From assembly GCA_937136055.1 (NCBI GenBank), contig CAKZOD010000070.1:1-59484 (forward strand): a stretch of DNA of 59,484 nt, in the 5' to 3' direction. Below the pieces are notes generated by a model that saw nothing but the letters and a program-made list of their open reading frames with translations, was not told where the DNA came from and searched no databases. Origin of the DNA: an uncultured Oceanospirillaceae bacterium (lineage in GTDB: Bacteria > Pseudomonadota > Gammaproteobacteria > Pseudomonadales > Balneatricaceae). The position numbers and the translations under genes were made by a program. Positions 17,334 through 25,586 of this stretch are shown piece by piece; position 1 is the stretch's first letter, and every line of letters starts with the position of its first letter.

Positions 17334-18083
17334 ATGCGCCACTTGAGTAAAATAGTTAATGTAACCTTAGGCTACTTACTAATATCGTTCACACCTTTTA
17401 TTTCCTTTTCTAATGCAGCTTCCTTAGAAGACATTACAATCCTCACTGAAGAGTATCCTCCCTATAATTACCTTGACGAAAAAGGTCATTTAAAAGGCAT
17501 TGCTGTCGACTTTTTGATTAAAGCCTATACAAAAGCAGGACTCACTCTTGATACGCGCGATATAAAAATTCAGCCATGGCCAAGATCTTATCGGCAAATA
17601 CAGCGAACCAGTAACTCTATGCTGTTCTCAATGACGCGAACCCCTCAGCGAGAACCTTTATTTAAATGGGCAGGCCCCATTAGCAAGACCAGAATTTCAT
17701 TAATCGCTAAAAAAAGTCGCAACATTGTCATTAAAGAAGCCAAACAGCTAGAGCAATATAAGATTGGCGGCATTTTGGAAGACATCGGCCTTCAATTAAT
17801 TAAATCGCTGCTCGCTGACAAAAGTAAAATTGTATCTGCCCCCACTACGCCATCACTCACGGGGATGCTTTATCTAGACAGGATTGATTTATGGGCCTAT
17901 GAAGAAAACGCTGCAAAGCTGTTCTTAAAACGCCATGGCTTTGACACTGAGCTCTATGAATCTGTTTATACATTAAGCGAAGCGGAGCTTTTTTATGCTT
18001 TTAGCTTGAAAACAGATCAAAAGATCATTGATCGCTTACAACACGCAATAGACGCTATCAAAGCGGAGCAAAAATCTCCTTAA
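17334..18083 (+). CDS. Orphan periplasmic solute-binding protein, family 3 type
   Basis: 249 aa. Signal peptide ending near SNAA, then ASLEDITILTEEYPPYNYLDEKGHLKGIAVD, the typical opening of family 3 (amino-acid-type) binding proteins, followed by two-lobe landmarks PWPRSYRQ, LFKWAGPI and GGILEDIGLQL. About 249 residues is normal for this family. It has no ABC permease or ATPase beside it, only a close paralogue downstream, so it may serve as a sensor ligand protein or feed a distant transporter. The start has GGAGGG 5 nt upstream. Ligand unknown. Confidence 0.88.
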   Translation: MRHLSKIVNVTLGYLLISFTPFISFSNAASLEDITILTEEYPPYNYLDEKGHLKGIAVDFLIKAYTKAGLTLDTRDIKIQPWPRSYRQIQRTSNSMLFSMTRTPQREPLFKWAGPISKTRISLIAKKSRNIVIKEAKQLEQYKIGGILEDIGLQLIKSLLADKSKIVSAPTTPSLTGMLYLDRIDLWAYEENAAKLFLKRHGFDTELYESVYTLSEAELFYAFSLKTDQKIIDRLQHAIDAIKAEQKSP

Positions 18084-18129
18084 ATACCTCACCTCAATCA
18101 CTGAGATCGTTCAAAGATTGATCTGAAAG

Positions 18130-18150
18130 GGTTGTTAATCACAAACAACC
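18130..18150 (+). terminator. Hairpin after the first binding-protein gene
   Basis: GGTTGTT (18130-18136) pairs with AACAACC (18144-18150) around a 7-nt loop. Only a short, weak pyrimidine run follows, so it may slow rather than end transcription. Confidence 0.4.
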
Positions 18151-18243
18151 TCTTCATAATCAATCAATTGCAAACAATAGCGTTTTGTATAAGTAGCTTA
18201 TAATAATGCACTTTTTGTATTTTTCGTGGGTAAAGGAGCTATC

Positions 18244-18981
18244 ATGAAAAAGCGAAAAATTCCGTTTTTACTTTATTTCCTGTTTTTTATAACAAGTATT
18301 TTAAGCCCTAGCCGAGCAGCTTCCCTAGAAGACCTTGTGATACTCACAGAAGACTACCCTCCTTACAATTACCGCAGTAAACAAGGCGAGCTCTCTGGTA
18401 TCTCTGTTGAATTACTTAAAAAAGCATTCAAGATGGCTAACGCGACTCTTGATCTCAATAAAATTCGCGTTCAACCTTGGCCAAGATCCTATCGACAAGC
18501 TCAAGCTGCAGAAAACTTCATGCTTTTTTCGGTTTCACGCGTCCCCTTCAGGGAAAAGTTATTCAAATGGGCTGGGCCAATTGTACATAGCGAAATCGTA
18601 TTGTACGCCAAGAAAAGTAGAGCTATTTCAATTAGAGAGCCCAATGACTTATCGCATTACATTATCGGTGGGATATTAGAAGATATTGGCTACCAACTGA
18701 TGCGTCGTATGCCAAATTTTAACGGGGAGTTTATTTTGAGCCCAAGCCCTGACTCTCTGATTAAAATGCTGGCATCTGAGCGCATCGATCTTCTTGCGTA
18801 CGATCAAACAAGCGCTAAATTTGTGTTTCTCAAGAACAATTTAAACCCACAAGATTACGAACAAGTTTACACTCTAACGCAAGCACCATTGTATTTCGCT
18901 TTTTCGCTCAATACTGATCAACAAGTTGTAGATAAGCTACAAGCTGCCATCAATACTGTAAAGTATATAGACAGCCTTTAG
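18244..18981 (+). CDS. Second orphan periplasmic solute-binding protein, tandem paralogue
   Basis: 245 aa, clearly a duplicate of the gene before it. ASLEDLVILTEDYPPYNYRSKQGELSGISVE, VQPWPRSYRQ, LFKWAGPIV and YIIGGILEDIGYQL recur in the same order. The signal peptide ends near PSRAA. The ATG at 18244 has AAAGGAG 6 nt upstream; an in-frame start six codons earlier is rejected. A perfect TATAAT (18199-18204) without a good -35 lies upstream, so it may have its own promoter. A strong terminator follows. No transporter subunits nearby. Divergence between the copies suggests different ligands (inference). Confidence 0.88.
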   Translation: MKKRKIPFLLYFLFFITSILSPSRAASLEDLVILTEDYPPYNYRSKQGELSGISVELLKKAFKMANATLDLNKIRVQPWPRSYRQAQAAENFMLFSVSRVPFREKLFKWAGPIVHSEIVLYAKKSRAISIREPNDLSHYIIGGILEDIGYQLMRRMPNFNGEFILSPSPDSLIKMLASERIDLLAYDQTSAKFVFLKNNLNPQDYEQVYTLTQAPLYFAFSLNTDQQVVDKLQAAINTVKYIDSL

Positions 18982-18987
18982 CAATAA

Positions 18988-19013
18988 CGTGAGTACTTTT
19001 AACTCACGCTTTT
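18988..19013 (+). terminator. Terminator after the binding-protein pair
   Basis: Perfect 7-bp stem CGTGAGT (18988-18994) with ACTCACG (19002-19008), followed by CTTTT. It separates the pair from convergent purU. Confidence 0.75.
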
Positions 19014-19032
19014 AAAGCTACATTATTCAGCC

Positions 19033-19905
19033 TTATTTTAGGACAACTGTTTTATTGCCATCGACAAAGACACGGTGTTCAGTGTGCAATTTAACCGCTT
19101 GCGCCAGTGCTTGTGTCTCGGTATCACGGCCAATTGCAACTAATTGCTCAGGGGTATGAGCGTGATTAGCAACTTGTACAGATTGCTCAATGATAGGTCC
19201 TTCATCAAGATCAGAAGTCACATAATGAGCAGTCGCCCCTATCAGTTTAACACCGCGTGCATAGGCTTGATGATAAGGTTTTGCACCTTTAAAACCCGGC
19301 AAAAATGAGTGATGGATATTAATTGCGCGACCCGCTAACTCAGTACACAAATTATCTGACAACACTTGCATATAGCGCGCTAATACCACTAGCTCTGTTT
19401 GAGTTTCTTCAATGATATTCAGAAGCTCTAACTCTTGGGCACGTTTTGTCTCTTTACTAATTGGCAAGTGAATAAAGCGAATCCCTTCACGCTCAACCAT
19501 TGGTCTTAAATCTTTATGATTTGAGACAATCGCCGTGATATCCATTTTCAATTCACCTTTGCGAAGGCGATACAGCAAATCATCTAGGCAGTGATCAAAC
19601 TTACTCACCATGATGATAGTTTTAGTCGGTGTTTGACTGTTGTGCAGCTGCCAATCCATTTCAAAGCTTTGCGCAATCTCGACAAAGCGCTGACGGATCT
19701 CTTCAATATTCGCTTCACCCGATTCAATGAAGCCCAAAGCTCGCATGAAAAAGCGGCCGCTCTCTGGATCATCAAATTGATTTAACTCACTGATATAACA
19801 GCCTTGTTGATACAAGAATGAGGTTATTTTAGCGACAATGCCGCTACTCGCTTCACAACTAACCTTAAGTATAAATTGTTCAGCTGCAGCTTGTTGAAGA
19901 GTCAT
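19033..19905 (-). CDS. purU: Formyltetrahydrofolate deformylase
   Basis: 290-aa PurU, which hydrolyses 10-formyl-THF to THF and formate to supply formate for purine synthesis and balance one-carbon pools. An N-terminal ACT domain (about residues 10-85, FILKVSCEASSGIVAKITSFLYQQGCYI) is followed by a formyltransferase-like domain with the NIHHSFLPGFKGAKPYHQAY signature and the acidic LDEGPII segment that supplies the catalytic Asp. Length and motifs are canonical. AAGGT lies 7 nt upstream of the ATG. Monocistronic. No THF or glycine riboswitch was seen upstream, although PurU in other bacteria can be tied to one-carbon control. Confidence 0.97.
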   Translation of the reverse strand: MTLQQAAAEQFILKVSCEASSGIVAKITSFLYQQGCYISELNQFDDPESGRFFMRALGFIESGEANIEEIRQRFVEIAQSFEMDWQLHNSQTPTKTIIMVSKFDHCLDDLLYRLRKGELKMDITAIVSNHKDLRPMVEREGIRFIHLPISKETKRAQELELLNIIEETQTELVVLARYMQVLSDNLCTELAGRAINIHHSFLPGFKGAKPYHQAYARGVKLIGATAHYVTSDLDEGPIIEQSVQVANHAHTPEQLVAIGRDTETQALAQAVKLHTEHRVFVDGNKTVVLK

Positions 19906-20261
19906 GGGGTTACCTTATATTTGTAGCGAGATCTGCTAGTGCATCGCATGGCAAACAAACCAATAAAAAGGCTGCTTTTAATGCGCATCTAAGATCTCTA
20001 TGTATGAGTTTTGTGTATCTTATATAGACAATCGAGCGGGCGAGATTATAACAGCCATCAAGCAACGATAATTAGCTAATTGATAAACAAGAAGAAAGAT
20101 TTAAAAAAATCATTAGGTAAACTAATATTTAGATAATTTATTGCCGGTTTTTAGCATTTAAAAAACCTAACAAGGAGTATTAGAGGTACTGAATGCCCAG
20201 CACCTCTTCGCAAGTAGTAATATTAAGGCTTGTCTCCTAGGTTCTGAGATTCAATAGCCTT
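19906..20261. other. Intergenic stretch without a supported feature
   Basis: 356 bp holding the purU promoter side and the 3' end of the DUF3726 transcript. A loose GAGGT/ACCTC hairpin near 20184-20207 could be the 3' end of that transcript but lacks a T run. No ORF or RNA gene could be supported. Confidence 0.4.
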
Positions 20262-21032
20262 TTATGCCCCTGCTCCCTTGCGCGATTGCTCACTGCTTTC
20301 CACCAACACCCCTTCACCGATTTGATTAATAGAGTCCCACAAGGGCTGAGGTATCTCGATACCAAACTCTACTGTCTGCATCTTATTCTCAGCTATTTGT
20401 TCACTGCTAATATGAGTTACTTTTTGGATGTTTTTGATACCACTAGCAGTACGTGCTTTTAATGACGAGGTGAGATCGACACGGGTACTGCAAATAATAG
20501 TCAAACTCTGTTCTTGATCGGTGTCTTCTTGAAAGTTATCAGTGTCTATTACAGACTGCTGGTAGTTGGGGTATCTATGCCCAGCTTTAATAGCCGCCGT
20601 ATGCTCGGTGATCACCTGTGATCCATTTTGCCAGTAGGCCACCACACTCACTCCGCGGCGCCCGCAATCTGTCAGTGCTTTTAACACAAACATACGGTTG
20701 TGGCAGTTGCGAATAGTGGCAGTCGCTATACCGTTTTGCACCGATTTGTAATAAGCCATATCAAGGGCTGCAGCAATACAATTGAGAGAGCTTCGATGAT
20801 GGCTATCAATCACAATGGCTGAGCTGTCTTCATAGACAATCGTACTCTGCTGCTTATCCTGATCTTGATTGATATAAGGCAAGCTATTATTAAATTCTGC
20901 CAAGCCTGCTAATCCGTGTTTTTCCAGCCACAAAATCATCTCAGCAGCATCTTCATAGTGCCCGACAAAATAACCCGTTGCTTCAAAGCAGCGACGCAGG
21001 GCCGCTTTTAATTCCACCATTGAAACATGCAT
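20262..21032 (-). CDS. DUF3726 family protein, degenerate relative of the Ldh_2 dehydrogenases
   Basis: 256 aa; I place it in DUF3726 from its N-terminus (VSMVELKAALRRCFEATGYF...LEKHGLAGLAEF). By eye it aligns with the N-terminal helical part and first sheet region of the malate/lactate (Ldh_2) dehydrogenase encoded at 26645-27643. HGL matches the catalytic SHGL position, and NGIATATIRNCHNRMFVLKAL...GVSVVAYW matches CGIAALNITHSHHFAALW...LVGFACVSY. Most of the cofactor and C-terminal part is missing, so it may be a non-catalytic partner. The start is 2 nt after the 581-aa gene and its GGAGGG site lies inside that gene, so the two are translationally coupled. Confidence 0.72.
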   Translation of the reverse strand: MHVSMVELKAALRRCFEATGYFVGHYEDAAEMILWLEKHGLAGLAEFNNSLPYINQDQDKQQSTIVYEDSSAIVIDSHHRSSLNCIAAALDMAYYKSVQNGIATATIRNCHNRMFVLKALTDCGRRGVSVVAYWQNGSQVITEHTAAIKAGHRYPNYQQSVIDTDNFQEDTDQEQSLTIICSTRVDLTSSLKARTASGIKNIQKVTHISSEQIAENKMQTVEFGIEIPQPLWDSINQIGEGVLVESSEQSRKGAGA

Positions 21033-21034
21033 AA

Positions 21035-22780
21035 TTATCCCTCCGCCTGCACACTAGGTGCTAATGGCATAAACCAATCATCGCTAAACGGCTGGCCAAT
21101 TTCTTCAAGTAATGGCGCCCCTTGAAACATCGTGTTACGCACCCAAAGCTTAGATTTAGGATCGAATTTACCGACCCCAAAAAAGGCCAATTTACAGCGT
21201 AGTAAGTGCATAGGTAGCACCTCTTTATCCAACAAATTGACATGAATTTCACCGTATAAACACTGGCTCATATTCTGAATACGGCGCACACTAGAGCGTA
21301 AGTGCGGATTCAGTTGAACAAAGTGTGCACAGCTGTGAGTGGTATGCTCTGTAAGATGTGCTTTTGCCAAGTCATAACACTGGCGCACTGCGAATGCGAT
21401 TCCCAGGGGCATTTGCCGCTCGGCTCCAGGCTCTTCATTGGTTTTACCGAGTCTAGGCTCCATTTTTTCCTCTGAGCGATACCAAAAATAGGCGCGCGAA
21501 TCCGGCTCTTCAAAGTCCACATCTAACGCCCATTGATAGTGCTTTTCTATCTGCTTTAAGAACTCTGCAAGGGGCATTAGCGGCTCAATATCCATGCTTT
21601 CATCAACCACTAAATGATCTTCTAAATCCTCAACCAATGCAGGGTATAGCTCTAACAAAATGGACACTAACATTTCCTGCCCCTGTAACGAGCAATGCTG
21701 TTCGCTCCACTCAAGCACTGCTTGCCAACTGCTAAATCCTTGCTGATAGTGACTTGCTAGTTTTTGCAAATCCTCGCGCATCGCCTGATTGTTCTCAGTT
21801 TGCTGTTGATCTTCAGTGACGGTTTGCTCAGTGTAAGTAGCTGCTCGTTTGAGAAGCAGCAAAAATTGCTCAACGATAGCCCCATTCACTTCACCTAATA
21901 CTCTAATACGCGCCAGTGCCAGCTCGCGCATTTCAACCCAGCGATTGATCAACTGCGGATGGTTTATTAAGTAAGGAGCCATGCCTAAGCCTGTTGAATT
22001 GCCAATGCCAATAAAGCGTTTAATTGCCAAATCCATTGGCTGATAGCAGCTCTTTTCACCTTCTCCAGCGTTGAATTCTGCACGATGCTTAGCGATATGT
22101 TCAACCTGTAATAAGCTAAAGTTTCTGAGCATTAAGCAGACAAACATCTCCGCCGAAAAAGGGCGATCGAAATCTTTAAAGTGAGTGTTCACTTTCTCCC
22201 AATCCGCCATTCCCAGCTTGCCGCTGCCGTATACTGCTGTTGTGCGATACAAGTAACCGACCTGCGATATCTTCTCAACACTTGGCTGTTCACCACGGGC
22301 TAATGCATCCACCATATAATCAAAATTTCGCGCACTACGATTCGCTCTAGAAAGCACAAACACCCGTGCATCAACTCGCCCAGCTTCTTGCTTTGGCACA
22401 TTGTTTCTAAGGCTTTCTAGATATTCGTCACTCACTTCGCCATCAACCAGCGCCATCGTTAAATCCCACTGGCTAGCGATTACTCTATCGTTTCGATCTT
22501 CTGGGGCGAGGTAATTAGAAAACAACACAAAGCTGTATAAATGATTGGCTGTCTGAACTTGATAAATAACCGTACCGTAGCCGTCGTTATCTAACTCAAA
22601 TTTGTGCAAAGTGATCTGCCAGCGTTCACGCATTATGCGACGCACTAATGAGCGCATAAAACTCAGGCGGCTTTGATGCATAGCCCCTAATCGCTCTATT
22701 TGCATCACTTGCTGTACAGGCCTTAAAGGGAGTGATTTCTCACCTTTAAGTGCGCTAGAAATTGCGGCGGGAAGTATCAT
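21035..22780 (-). CDS. Conserved-looking 581-aa protein of unknown function
   Basis: I do not recognise a family. The protein is soluble (no signal peptide or membrane helix) and rich in charged and aromatic residues. It has an N-terminal block LRPVQQVMQIERLGAMHQSRLSFMR, a segment RFIGIGNSTGLGMAPYLINHP and a C-terminal part with several Cys and His residues (HSCAHFVQLNPHLRSS, NMSQCLYGEIHV, LLRCKLAFFG). The motif GIGNSTGLGMAP could be a phosphate-binding loop, but this is a guess. AAAGGA sits close before the ATG. It is the first gene of a two-gene unit with the DUF3726 gene and lies next to the LysR-controlled catabolic genes, which suggests an enzymatic or assembly role in that pathway. Confidence 0.75.
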   Translation of the reverse strand: MILPAAISSALKGEKSLPLRPVQQVMQIERLGAMHQSRLSFMRSLVRRIMRERWQITLHKFELDNDGYGTVIYQVQTANHLYSFVLFSNYLAPEDRNDRVIASQWDLTMALVDGEVSDEYLESLRNNVPKQEAGRVDARVFVLSRANRSARNFDYMVDALARGEQPSVEKISQVGYLYRTTAVYGSGKLGMADWEKVNTHFKDFDRPFSAEMFVCLMLRNFSLLQVEHIAKHRAEFNAGEGEKSCYQPMDLAIKRFIGIGNSTGLGMAPYLINHPQLINRWVEMRELALARIRVLGEVNGAIVEQFLLLLKRAATYTEQTVTEDQQQTENNQAMREDLQKLASHYQQGFSSWQAVLEWSEQHCSLQGQEMLVSILLELYPALVEDLEDHLVVDESMDIEPLMPLAEFLKQIEKHYQWALDVDFEEPDSRAYFWYRSEEKMEPRLGKTNEEPGAERQMPLGIAFAVRQCYDLAKAHLTEHTTHSCAHFVQLNPHLRSSVRRIQNMSQCLYGEIHVNLLDKEVLPMHLLRCKLAFFGVGKFDPKSKLWVRNTMFQGAPLLEEIGQPFSDDWFMPLAPSVQAEG

Positions 22781-23133
22781 TGCATTAATCCTTTGGCATG
22801 GCGCTATTAATTATTTATCGAGTTCATTAGCAGATGGTTGAGCTCACATCTACAAATCAAACCCTTGATTTTTGTAGGGCGATTATCAATAAAACTTTTC
22901 AACGAAACAAACCAAAAAGCTCTATCGTTTGATAAGCAAAACTAATCAAGCAGCTTTTTAAATTAATAATTCCTATTAAAAAATCTGCATACTTCCCCAT
23001 TGATAGCCATTTAAATAGAGCAACTTTCCTTATTGCCCTTCTCTTATAATACTCTAATATTTTACTTAAACTGTTAACGCTCCCCGCTTATCACTCCCTA
23101 CTCTTCTGTCTACTCTTCTATTTGCCCTTCTCT
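22781..23133. other. Intergenic stretch with a pyrimidine-rich repeat
   Basis: 353 bp between the start of the 581-aa gene and the LysR stop. It contains the promoter side of that gene (no clear boxes). Next to the LysR end lies a 60-bp pyrimidine tract with the 10-mer CTACTCTTCT at 23098-23107 and 23110-23119. No terminator hairpin was found. Confidence 0.4.
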
Positions 23134-24039
23134 CTACTCTGCTATCTGCTTATCTTTTTGCTCAACAATAAAATCCACCATTGCACGCGCTGGAGGTGAC
23201 AAAGATTTATTCTTTAACATCACGATACCAATTTTTCGTTTCACGACAGGCTTAGCTAAGGCGACGAACGCAAGCTTAGGGTTATCTTTTGGGAAGGCAT
23301 ACCAAGGCAAGGTTGTTACTCCAAAACCTGCTTCTAACATAGCAATCAGAGAAATCATGTTAGAGACATAAAACTGTGATTTTTCAATCACGGATTTCGC
23401 TTCACTGCTGTCTAGCAGACGCGAAGTGCCATTGGCAATTAGGCGATGGCGGCTGAGCTTTTTCCAATCCAATTGGCTGTACTTAGTTAATGGATGATCA
23501 ACAGGACAAACCACTCCAATTTGATCCTCCCAAATTGGTATAAATTCTTTATCACTGTGCTCCTGCTCATCAAAAAGGTGAGAGATACCAAAATCCACTT
23601 GCTGATTTTCGATCATTCGCATCACCGCTTCAGAGTTATCATCGTACAAGCTTATTTTTAGCTCCGGCGACTCTTTCACAAACTGCCCCAGCAGTGACGG
23701 TAAAATGCGACTGGCGATAGAGGGTACAGATGCAAAGCGTAAGTGCCCTGACTTATATTTAGCCAACAACTCCATATCCTGCGCCACTCGGTCGTGATGA
23801 GCGACAAACTCTTTGGCCTTGGGCATAAAGTACAAGCCAAATGGCGTGAGCTCTGTCTTAGAGCTTTTAGCTTCGCGCTTTTCAAACAGTGCCTGTCCGA
23901 GCTTATTCTCTAAGTCGCGAATAGAAAGCGATATTGCCGGTTGCGTGCGGTGTGCTTTTTCAGCTGCCAGATGAAACCCTTTAAGCTCTGCAACCCAAAT
24001 AAAGTGGCGTAGCTGGGCGATTTTAAACTCGGCCATCAT
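23134..24039 (-). CDS. LysR family regulator of the adjacent catabolic locus
   Basis: 301 aa. N-terminal winged helix-turn-helix (LRHFIWVAELKGFHLAAEKAHRTQPAISLSIRDLENKLGQALFEK) and a C-terminal substrate-binding domain of two lobes (about residues 92-295) are both complete. It is transcribed divergently from the aldehyde dehydrogenase across only 92 bp, the standard arrangement for a LysR activator that controls the divergent operon and itself. AAGGAA sits 8 nt before the first of two adjacent ATG codons, so the first is used. The inducer is probably the pathway substrate or an intermediate (inference). Confidence 0.92.
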   Translation of the reverse strand: MMAEFKIAQLRHFIWVAELKGFHLAAEKAHRTQPAISLSIRDLENKLGQALFEKREAKSSKTELTPFGLYFMPKAKEFVAHHDRVAQDMELLAKYKSGHLRFASVPSIASRILPSLLGQFVKESPELKISLYDDNSEAVMRMIENQQVDFGISHLFDEQEHSDKEFIPIWEDQIGVVCPVDHPLTKYSQLDWKKLSRHRLIANGTSRLLDSSEAKSVIEKSQFYVSNMISLIAMLEAGFGVTTLPWYAFPKDNPKLAFVALAKPVVKRKIGIVMLKNKSLSPPARAMVDFIVEQKDKQIAE

Positions 24040-24056
24040 GATAAGTATTCCTTATC
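24040..24056. promoter_or_regulatory. Candidate LysR operator palindrome
   Basis: GATAAGTATTCCTTATC, with 6-bp arms and a 5-bp spacer, sits directly upstream of the LysR start codon. A third CTTATC half-site lies at 24098-24103 in the same 92-bp divergent promoter. The dyad fits the size of a LysR recognition site. Confidence 0.5.
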
Positions 24057-24131
24057 GAAAGATATTATTTATTAATTTTTATTATTTAATCATATTACTT
24101 ATCATGGATCCAATTAATTTTGGAGAGCACC

Positions 24132-25574
24132 ATGACGAATTCTATCTATAAAAACTATATCGCAGGCGAGTGGGTTGAAGGCACTGGCACAGTTGAAAAC
24201 ATCAGCCCTGCTGATAGCAAAGACCTCATCGGTGTATATGCACAAGCAGACGCAGCACAGACAACAGCTGCCATCGAAGCTGCACAAAAAGGCCAACTTG
24301 AATGGCAAGAAAGCGGTTTAGAACAACGCTACTCAGTACTTATGGCTATCGGTAACGAGCTGATCGAGCGCAGCGCTGAGCTAGGTAAACTACTAGCAAG
24401 AGAAGAAGGTAAAACGCTGGCAGAAGGTACCGGTGAAGTTTATAGATCAGGTCAGTTCTTCCACTATTATGCCGCTGAAGTACTACGCCAAATGGGTGAA
24501 ACTGCCGCTTCTGTTCGCCCTGGTGTCTCTATCGAAACTTACCGCGAGCCTGTTGGCGTAGTCGCTATTATCACTCCGTGGAATTTCCCAACAGCAACAG
24601 GTTCTTGGAAAATTGCTCCAGCACTAGCCTTTGGTAACGCAGTTGTCTTTAAGCCTGCTAACCAAGTACCAGCAAGTGCATGGGCATTAACTGAAATCAT
24701 TTCACGCCAAAATCTTCCTGCTGGCACATTCAACTTAGTGATGGGCCCTGGTTCACAAGTAGGTGAGACTTTAATCCATTCGCGCAACATCAACGCACTT
24801 AGTTTCACAGGTTCTCTAGAAACAGGTCGTAAAGTAGCTGCTGCTACTGCGGTTAACTTAGTTAAATGTCAGTTAGAAATGGGCAGTAAAAACGCACTGG
24901 TTGTGCTAGATGATGCCGATCTTGATGCAGCGGTTGAATGTGCTGTTGGCGGCGCTTTCTTTAGCTCTGGTCAAAAGTGTACTGCTTCATCGCGTTTAAT
25001 CGTGACAGAAGGTATTCACGATAAGTTTGTTGCCTCTGTCATCGAGAGAATGAAAAAGCTAGTTGTTGGTCACCCGCTAAAAGAAGGTGTTCATATTGGT
25101 GCTGTTGCCGATGCTCGCCAGATGCAGCAAAACTTAGATTACCTAGAAATCGCCAAGAAAGAAGGTGCAACACTGGCATACGGCGGTGAAATCGTCGCTG
25201 AAGAAACCGATGGTCACTACTTACAGCCTGCGCTGTTTGTCGATACGACAAATGACATGACCATTAACCGCGAAGAAGCATTCGCCCCAATCGCCTGTGT
25301 TATCAAAGTAGCTAATTATGAAGAAGCACTAGCAACCTTAAACGATACTAACTACGGCTTAACTGGCGGCATTATGACTCAGTCGCTCAAATACGCTAAC
25401 GATTTCAAGCGCAACGCTAAAACAGGCTGCGTGATGATCAACTTACCGACTGCAGGTACTGATTACCACGTGCCTTTCGGTGGCCGTAAAGAATCTAGCT
25501 TCGGCCCGAGAGAGCAAGGCACTTACGCAAAAGAGTTCTACACAGTGGTTAAAACCGCTTACATGAAAGCGTAA
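24132..25574 (+). CDS. Aldehyde dehydrogenase, alpha-ketoglutaric semialdehyde dehydrogenase type
   Basis: 480-aa NAD(P)-dependent aldehyde dehydrogenase. Oxyanion/cofactor segment TPWNFPTATGSWKIAPALAFGN, catalytic Glu in LEMGSKNALVV and catalytic Cys in SSGQKCTASSR are intact. The C-terminal end FGGRKESSFGPREQGTYAKEFYTVVKTAY is the one seen in 2,5-dioxovalerate (alpha-ketoglutaric semialdehyde) dehydrogenases of hydroxyproline and pentose pathways, which feed 2-oxoglutarate. Related succinic-semialdehyde-type enzymes remain possible. The ATG at 24132 has TGGAGAG just upstream; a TTG four codons earlier is rejected. First gene of the plus-strand operon, 12 bp from the next. Confidence 0.85.
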   Translation: MTNSIYKNYIAGEWVEGTGTVENISPADSKDLIGVYAQADAAQTTAAIEAAQKGQLEWQESGLEQRYSVLMAIGNELIERSAELGKLLAREEGKTLAEGTGEVYRSGQFFHYYAAEVLRQMGETAASVRPGVSIETYREPVGVVAIITPWNFPTATGSWKIAPALAFGNAVVFKPANQVPASAWALTEIISRQNLPAGTFNLVMGPGSQVGETLIHSRNINALSFTGSLETGRKVAAATAVNLVKCQLEMGSKNALVVLDDADLDAAVECAVGGAFFSSGQKCTASSRLIVTEGIHDKFVASVIERMKKLVVGHPLKEGVHIGAVADARQMQQNLDYLEIAKKEGATLAYGGEIVAEETDGHYLQPALFVDTTNDMTINREEAFAPIACVIKVANYEEALATLNDTNYGLTGGIMTQSLKYANDFKRNAKTGCVMINLPTAGTDYHVPFGGRKESSFGPREQGTYAKEFYTVVKTAYMKA

Positions 25575-25586
25575 GGGACTACTCAG

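Noticed and set aside
17334..18981. The two binding-protein genes as part of an ABC transporter operon
   Set aside because: No permease or ATPase gene lies within reach on the same strand, so they are treated as orphans.
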